Position numbers and translations under genes: made by a program. Below are positions 20,601 through 24,051 of a stretch of DNA of 24,051 nucleotides, piece by piece. Position 1 is the first letter of the stretch. Each line of letters opens with the position of its first letter. Where the stretch lies: assembly GCA_009602735.1 (NCBI GenBank), contig WELA01002336.1, positions 11,586 through 35,636 of the forward strand. The letters are read 5' to 3'. This DNA comes from Mesotaenium endlicherianum (taxonomy: Eukaryota > Streptophyta > Zygnematophyceae > Zygnematales > Mesotaeniaceae). The notes beneath the pieces were generated by a model. It saw only the letters and a list, made by a program, of their open reading frames with translations, was not told where the DNA came from and did not search any database.

Positions 20601-21731
20601 CCTCGTTTCTTGGAAGAGCTTGCAATGGCACCGTACTGCTTAAAAGCACTGACCCCTGAAGTTTATACGGACAAGTGAGGGCGACAAAGAGAACGTGTCC
20701 GGGCGCACAAGCGCGTGCGCGCGTGTGTGGGGGGACCCACGCGCGTGCGTATGGGGCAGAAAGGCATCACAAGGGCTATGCGCTGACGGTGCCACTGCTG
20801 CCACGCCGCTTGTGCTACAGGTGCTGGACCTGATGGCGCGGATGCTGGGGTTCTCAGAGGAGGAGAAGAAGAGGCTGAATGCGGCGTACCAGGGGGCGCG
20901 GGGCGCGGGCGTGGTCCAGGGCGTGCTGGGCATTCCCGGCAAGCTTGTGGGCGGCTTCTTGGGCGGCATGAGCAGCGGCAGCCATGGCGATGACTCCAGT
21001 CCTCCGCTTCCACTGGACGAAAGCATGGTAAGGGAGTGGGACCGAGTGTGTGTGTGTGTGTGTGTGGTTTGAGCAAGTCCTTTCCCGCCACCTGGCGCAA
21101 CAACTCAGGTCTTGGTCCCGCTGCTTTTTCCCGACCCAGGCACTCTCTCAAGTCACAATCCTCCCCATTGTCTCTGTGTGCGCAGTCGTTCAGCAACTTG
21201 TGGATCGACTTCCTCCTTAAAGAGTCGGAAGAACGCGAGCGTCGGGAGAAGGCCGAGCAAGCGCACAAGTCCTCCCCCTCTCCCCTGCCCGCCACTTTTG
21301 GTCAACTTCCATCGTCGCCCTTGTCTCCCCGAACTCCTCGGGTCAACGCCGCGGCCGCCGCCAGTACCACCAGCACCTCCCACTCGAGCCCGCACGCCCC
21401 CTTCTTCACTCCTTCCCACATCGCAAAGTCGGCCGGAAGCTTCTCCCACCATCCTTCGAGGCAAATCTCGGCCGTTAGCCCCATCACGAGCCCAAATTTT
21501 GGGCCCCCTTCTCAACTTTACACTTCCAATGACTCGCCCCCGGTAATACACTCGAATGGTTTTGTTGTTGATGCGAGCGGGGCAAATTCAAGTATGTTCC
21601 AAACGGATTCAGAGTATCAAAGTGGGGGGGAATTCTCGCCCATTGCTCTCACTACCTCCACTCCCCAGCCTCCCTCTCTCATGTCGCCTTACAACCTGCA
21701 AGGCCAAGGCCATGGAAGACATTATACTTAA
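14606..21731 (+). CDS. GC3/GC4: Golgin candidate 3/4-type (GDAP1-like) Golgi coiled-coil protein with GRAB domain, spliced, 5' end uncertain
   Basis: Exons as read: 14606-14746, 14924-15076, 15799-16095, 17742-17807, 18670-18872, 19683-19737, 20821-21027, 21186-21731 (stop TAA). All seven introns are GT/AG and phases fit, giving 555 residues if the ATG at 14606 is used. Residues 1-260 are coiled coil. GRLKQHLL and NLQIVLGQYYAE match blocks of Arabidopsis golgin candidates 3/4 (known to me, not searched). Residues about 264-330 (ALEQSMVRLNRMS, RIVIKLLVTYF, LDLMARMLGFSEEEK) are the GRAB domain, which in this family binds ARF1-GTP at the Golgi. SNLWIDFLLKESEERERRE (375-395) is the conserved block before a Ser/Thr/Pro/His-rich tail to 555, with EFSPIAL near its end. 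Arabidopsis relatives are roughly 700 residues, so 150 or more N-terminal residues are missing. Exon 1 is the weakest: TGA at 14600 closes its frame, so it starts at ATG 14606 or at an acceptor ending 14624. Inferred role: vesicle tethering at the Golgi. Confidence 0.92.
15077..15798 (+). other. Golgin intron 2
   Basis: A 722-bp intron, GTACGT to TTGCAG. Its first part is duplicated, in decayed form, at 7400-7735. Frames at 15212-15651 are chance. Confidence 0.85.
16601..16636 (+). other. G-quadruplex-forming motif in golgin intron 3
   Basis: Runs of 6, 4, 3 and 10 G separated by short loops (AACT, AAGGA, T) on the coding strand. Confidence 0.6.
17188..17222 (+). other. Second G-quadruplex-forming motif in golgin intron 3
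   Basis: G runs of 3, 5, 8 and 4 with loops CAATAGT, CCAGA and TAA on the coding strand, following GGGGGGAGTAGGG at about 17156. Confidence 0.6.
17808..18669 (+). other. Golgin intron 4
   Basis: An 862-bp intron, GTTCAT to CTGCAG, with a pronounced CT tract at 18421-18475. The exon protein on both sides aligns without missing residues, so no skipped exon is expected. Confidence 0.85.
18873..19682 (+). other. Golgin intron 5
   Basis: An 810-bp intron splitting an Arg codon between DSDFYID and RIVIKLL. It contains the GA microsatellite and a short telomere-like GGGTTAGGGTTAGGGA (19535-19550). Confidence 0.85.
19284..19324. repeat. (GA)n microsatellite inside a golgin intron
   Basis: A GA run directly follows GTCTGT and decays into GGGAGAGGAATAGGGAGAG. 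It lies in the intron 18873-19682, so it has no coding effect. Confidence 0.9.
19738..20820 (+). other. Golgin intron 6
   Basis: A 1,083-bp intron, GTGTGA to CTACAG, between FSKE and VLDLMARM. Frames in it (19990-20253, 20335-20649) are not recognised. Confidence 0.85.
21046..21066. repeat. (GT)n microsatellite in the last golgin intron
   Basis: About ten GT units lie near the 5' end of the 158-bp intron between exons 7 and 8. Confidence 0.9.
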
Positions 21732-22710
21732 CAAGTTGTTATATTGACAAGCCAAATTACTTCCGTAGCATTTTGAAGTCCTGCTTCCTCATTCATTGTA
21801 GTCCATTTGTAAGTAAGATGCTTGTAGTTGTCCCTGCCTTCCTTCCTTGTGCTCTTAGCGGAAAATTGGTCTCATCAAAGCAGAATTCCAGCAAGAAATG
21901 CTATTCGCATAAATTAGGCTACTTTGTACATAAATTTGACCTCCTGTCTAACTTAAGAAATAACTTTGGCATGTGCAAGGCTTGGAGTTAGGAAACCTCC
22001 TTCGCGGAAATTCATAATGTGATCAACGCAAGAGATACTTTGGACAGGTGCTAAGTGTGATTGTAGGAAACCTCGTCTGGAAGACTAAAATGTAATGACT
22101 TTTGTATGTGTTGGAAGGTAAGCACGCATACCAAGTTCAATCTTGTATATAAATATGGCAAATTAAGTGTTCTTTGCTCTTGCCATCTCTCGCCTCCCTC
22201 TTCATCTCAATGATTAACAAGAACTTAACAAGCAATACAAAAAGTTACAATATATTCTATAGTCTCACAAGTAGCATTGAAGTTTTGGATTTGGGATGGG
22301 ATTGAGAAACTTATGAAAGCGAGCACACATAAATTTGAGAGGTCAAATGATGACATCATTCTGAACAACGGAGTTGATTACACGACTTCAACCGACTTGC
22401 TATATGAAGCCGCGGTTGAGCCAACAAGTCGCATATTTGTTTTACACGTGTGGAGCAAGGAACTTTCCTCCGGCGCAAGGTCCATCTCGAGAAAAGTTCA
22501 CAATGTCGGACCTAGAACTTTCCTGCAACCACGCGTAGTGATGTTGGCGTGTAATGGGCTGGACGTCACCAAATTTGACCTGTTGGACTTGGAACTTTCC
22601 TGTCGTTGCCATTCAAAGCTGGCCAGCTAAGAAAGGCCCTCCTTGATCCAGTACCTGGTGCAGAACTTCATGACTGAAAGTGTACATATACATGTGAAAT
22701 ATCGTGGACA
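21732..22710 (+). other. Golgin 3' UTR and intergenic region before the methyltransferase
   Basis: No exact AATAAA was seen after the stop; ATAAAT-type words occur at about 21910-21935 and TATATAAATATGG at about 22146. The word TAGGAAACCTC occurs twice (about 21990 and 22065). An open frame of 117 codons (22277-22630) has no recognisable domain and contains three GAACTTTCCT repeats. Confidence 0.55.
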
Positions 22711-23883
22711 ATGGTGGCATCTCTTCTAGCTTGCAGATTGCCTTTCTCGTTTTCATACGGACTGCAGGCTCGTTGTGGTGGGATACAGCGAAACCTGTTG
22801 TGCCAGTCAATAAGATTACGAGAGTATCCAAATCTCCACAGCAAGTTGAACAGTCAAAGTCTTGTTCTGCATAAAGTAACCTGCGGGATTTCTGCAGATC
22901 AAGCAGAGTCCATGACGAGCGTCAGTTCAGTGCAAGAGCAGCTCAAAGAACATCTGGCAGAAGGTACTTTTTGATACTTTTGCAAAGCCGTAATCTCAGC
23001 GCAACCAGAAGTATATTGGAGTTTCGGCAGCTGTAGGCCAGCTCAGGATGTGCAAACTGGCCTGTCTGAGCTGCTGTGGTAGTCCTGTTCATGTATATGC
23101 TCAAGAACCATCATGACTGTGAAGAGTCACATGAGTTAATATACAAATCTGCAACTTGTAACCTACAATTCATATTTCCCAAACGTGCGGCAAGAAGGGC
23201 GATTGCTCTCGGTTGATTTAATGTGAATGCATTGCAAACATGCGTTGGCGCTGGGGTGATAGGGAATGCAACTAACTTTTAGTGGTGATCAACTGGGGAA
23301 GCAGGAGGATGGGAGAAGGCATGGGAGAAGTCAACGACTCCCTGGGACCTAGGTGGCGTCACCCCAGCAATCACAAGCCTGCTAGCTGCAGGCGCAGTGC
23401 CAGATGGCCGCATGCTAGTGCCCGGCTGCGGAACGGTACCTGCTGCTGTCATCCTCAGCTTGGAGCCTTATCACGCTACTCTTGCTCATATAGACGAAGC
23501 CCTTTGTGCGTAGTCGTCTTTGCGTATCCTATGATATTTGAGCTGCAAAGCAGTATACAACATGCATGTCCTTAACATAGACAGTCCTTGTTCAGAACGT
23601 AAGGCAGGCCCCCCAGGACGTGTGCTGTCTTGCACATGTGCATCTCACGCGTAGGTACATGTAGCTTTCCTTCACTAGTCGGCAAAGTTATATTGCCAGT
23701 CTAATGTTATTCAACCAAGAATATGTTGAGTATGTACATATATACTAAAAAAAACAAGCGTATTAATGTGCAGCCCATTGACTGTGAACCCTCCAGGGGT
23801 ATGATGTGCTGGCCTTAGCTTCTCCTTCGCGCCATGTAGTCGGCCTCGACCTGTCAGAGACTGCCGTCAGCCGAGCCAGACAG
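22711..23883 (+). CDS. HOL: HOL/TPMT-family SAM-dependent halide/thiol methyltransferase, 5' part, continues past the window
   Basis: Three exons join in frame: 22711-22963 (or from the inner ATG at 22912), 23305-23435 and 23797-23883, with GT/AG borders. The joined protein reads [18 protein letters not shown], then [10 protein letters not shown] followed by [11 protein letters not shown], then VVGLDLSE. These match the N-terminal half of plant HARMLESS TO OZONE LAYER proteins: the W...TPWD substrate-side block, SAM motif I (VPGCGxGxD) and the acidic end of strand 2 (GLDLSE). Known family reaction: methyl transfer from SAM to halides, thiocyanate or bisulfide. The remaining exons, including the FDLIFDY-like block, are not in the window; 23884-24051 holds none. 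The first 67 residues from 22711 are Ser/Arg/Leu-rich with almost no acidic residues and include VTCG, which resembles a plastid transit peptide; starting at 22912 would give a cytosolic form. Family assignment is firm, start choice is not. Confidence 0.88.
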
Positions 23884-24051
23884 GTGGGTGAACCGAAGCT
23901 GACCATTGGTAGTTGTCAGTCATCTGTGGGTTTGAAAAGTTGTGGTGATACGTGAATGTTGAATTGGAATGGCTTGGAACTAAATTGCATGTCTCCTTTT
24001 TCGCTTATAAAATCCGAGGCATGCACCCCCCTCTCCCCCCCCCACCCTCCC

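Noticed and set aside
20663..21295. 210-codon minus-strand frame
   Set aside because: It is antisense to golgin exons 7 and 8 and the intron between them.
22277..22630. 117-codon frame before the methyltransferase
   Set aside because: No domain recognised and it overlaps short repeats; kept only as part of the intergenic description.

Overview
The window looks like nuclear DNA of a land plant, most likely a non-seed plant (bryophyte, lycophyte or fern grade); the exact lineage cannot be fixed from sequence alone. Reasons: intron-rich genes with GT/AG junctions, a plant-type golgin (golgin candidate 3/4, the GDAP1 type), a plant-type membrane RING-H2 protein, a HOL-type halide/thiol methyltransferase, long non-coding stretches, (GA)n microsatellites and non-autonomous DNA transposons. 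There are no operons, CRISPR arrays or other prokaryotic features.

Layout. Positions 1-8780 are AT-rich and hold no intact gene that I recognise. This arm has an unusually dense run of perfect short inverted repeats (about 400-2760), a (GA)n microsatellite containing the only ambiguous base (1694), two related hAT-like MITEs with 8-bp target duplications (3193-3534 and 4101-4346), and a decayed partial copy of the golgin gene (about 6980-7735). A two-exon RING-H2 gene on the minus strand follows (10710 to 9051). Positions 10740-14600 are mostly non-coding, with two isolated coding-looking fragments (minus 10823-10938; plus 13478-13747, with a stop inside).

From 14606 to 21731 on the plus strand lies the best supported gene, the 3' two thirds or more of a golgin with a GRAB (Arf-binding) domain, in eight exons joined by clean GT/AG junctions. 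Its N-terminal exons were not found. The last gene (plus, from 22711 or 22912) is the 5' part of a HOL/TPMT-family methyltransferase: three exons fit together in frame and the rest lies beyond 24051.

The three genes show no functional linkage, as expected for plant neighbours: a Golgi tether, a membrane ubiquitin ligase and a small-molecule methyltransferase. I see no convincing new multi-gene system. The points most worth a second look are the broken golgin duplicate, the MITE pair with a likely empty site, the hairpin-rich arm, the SQ/SP-repeat tail of the RING protein and the possible chloroplast-targeting extension of the methyltransferase.
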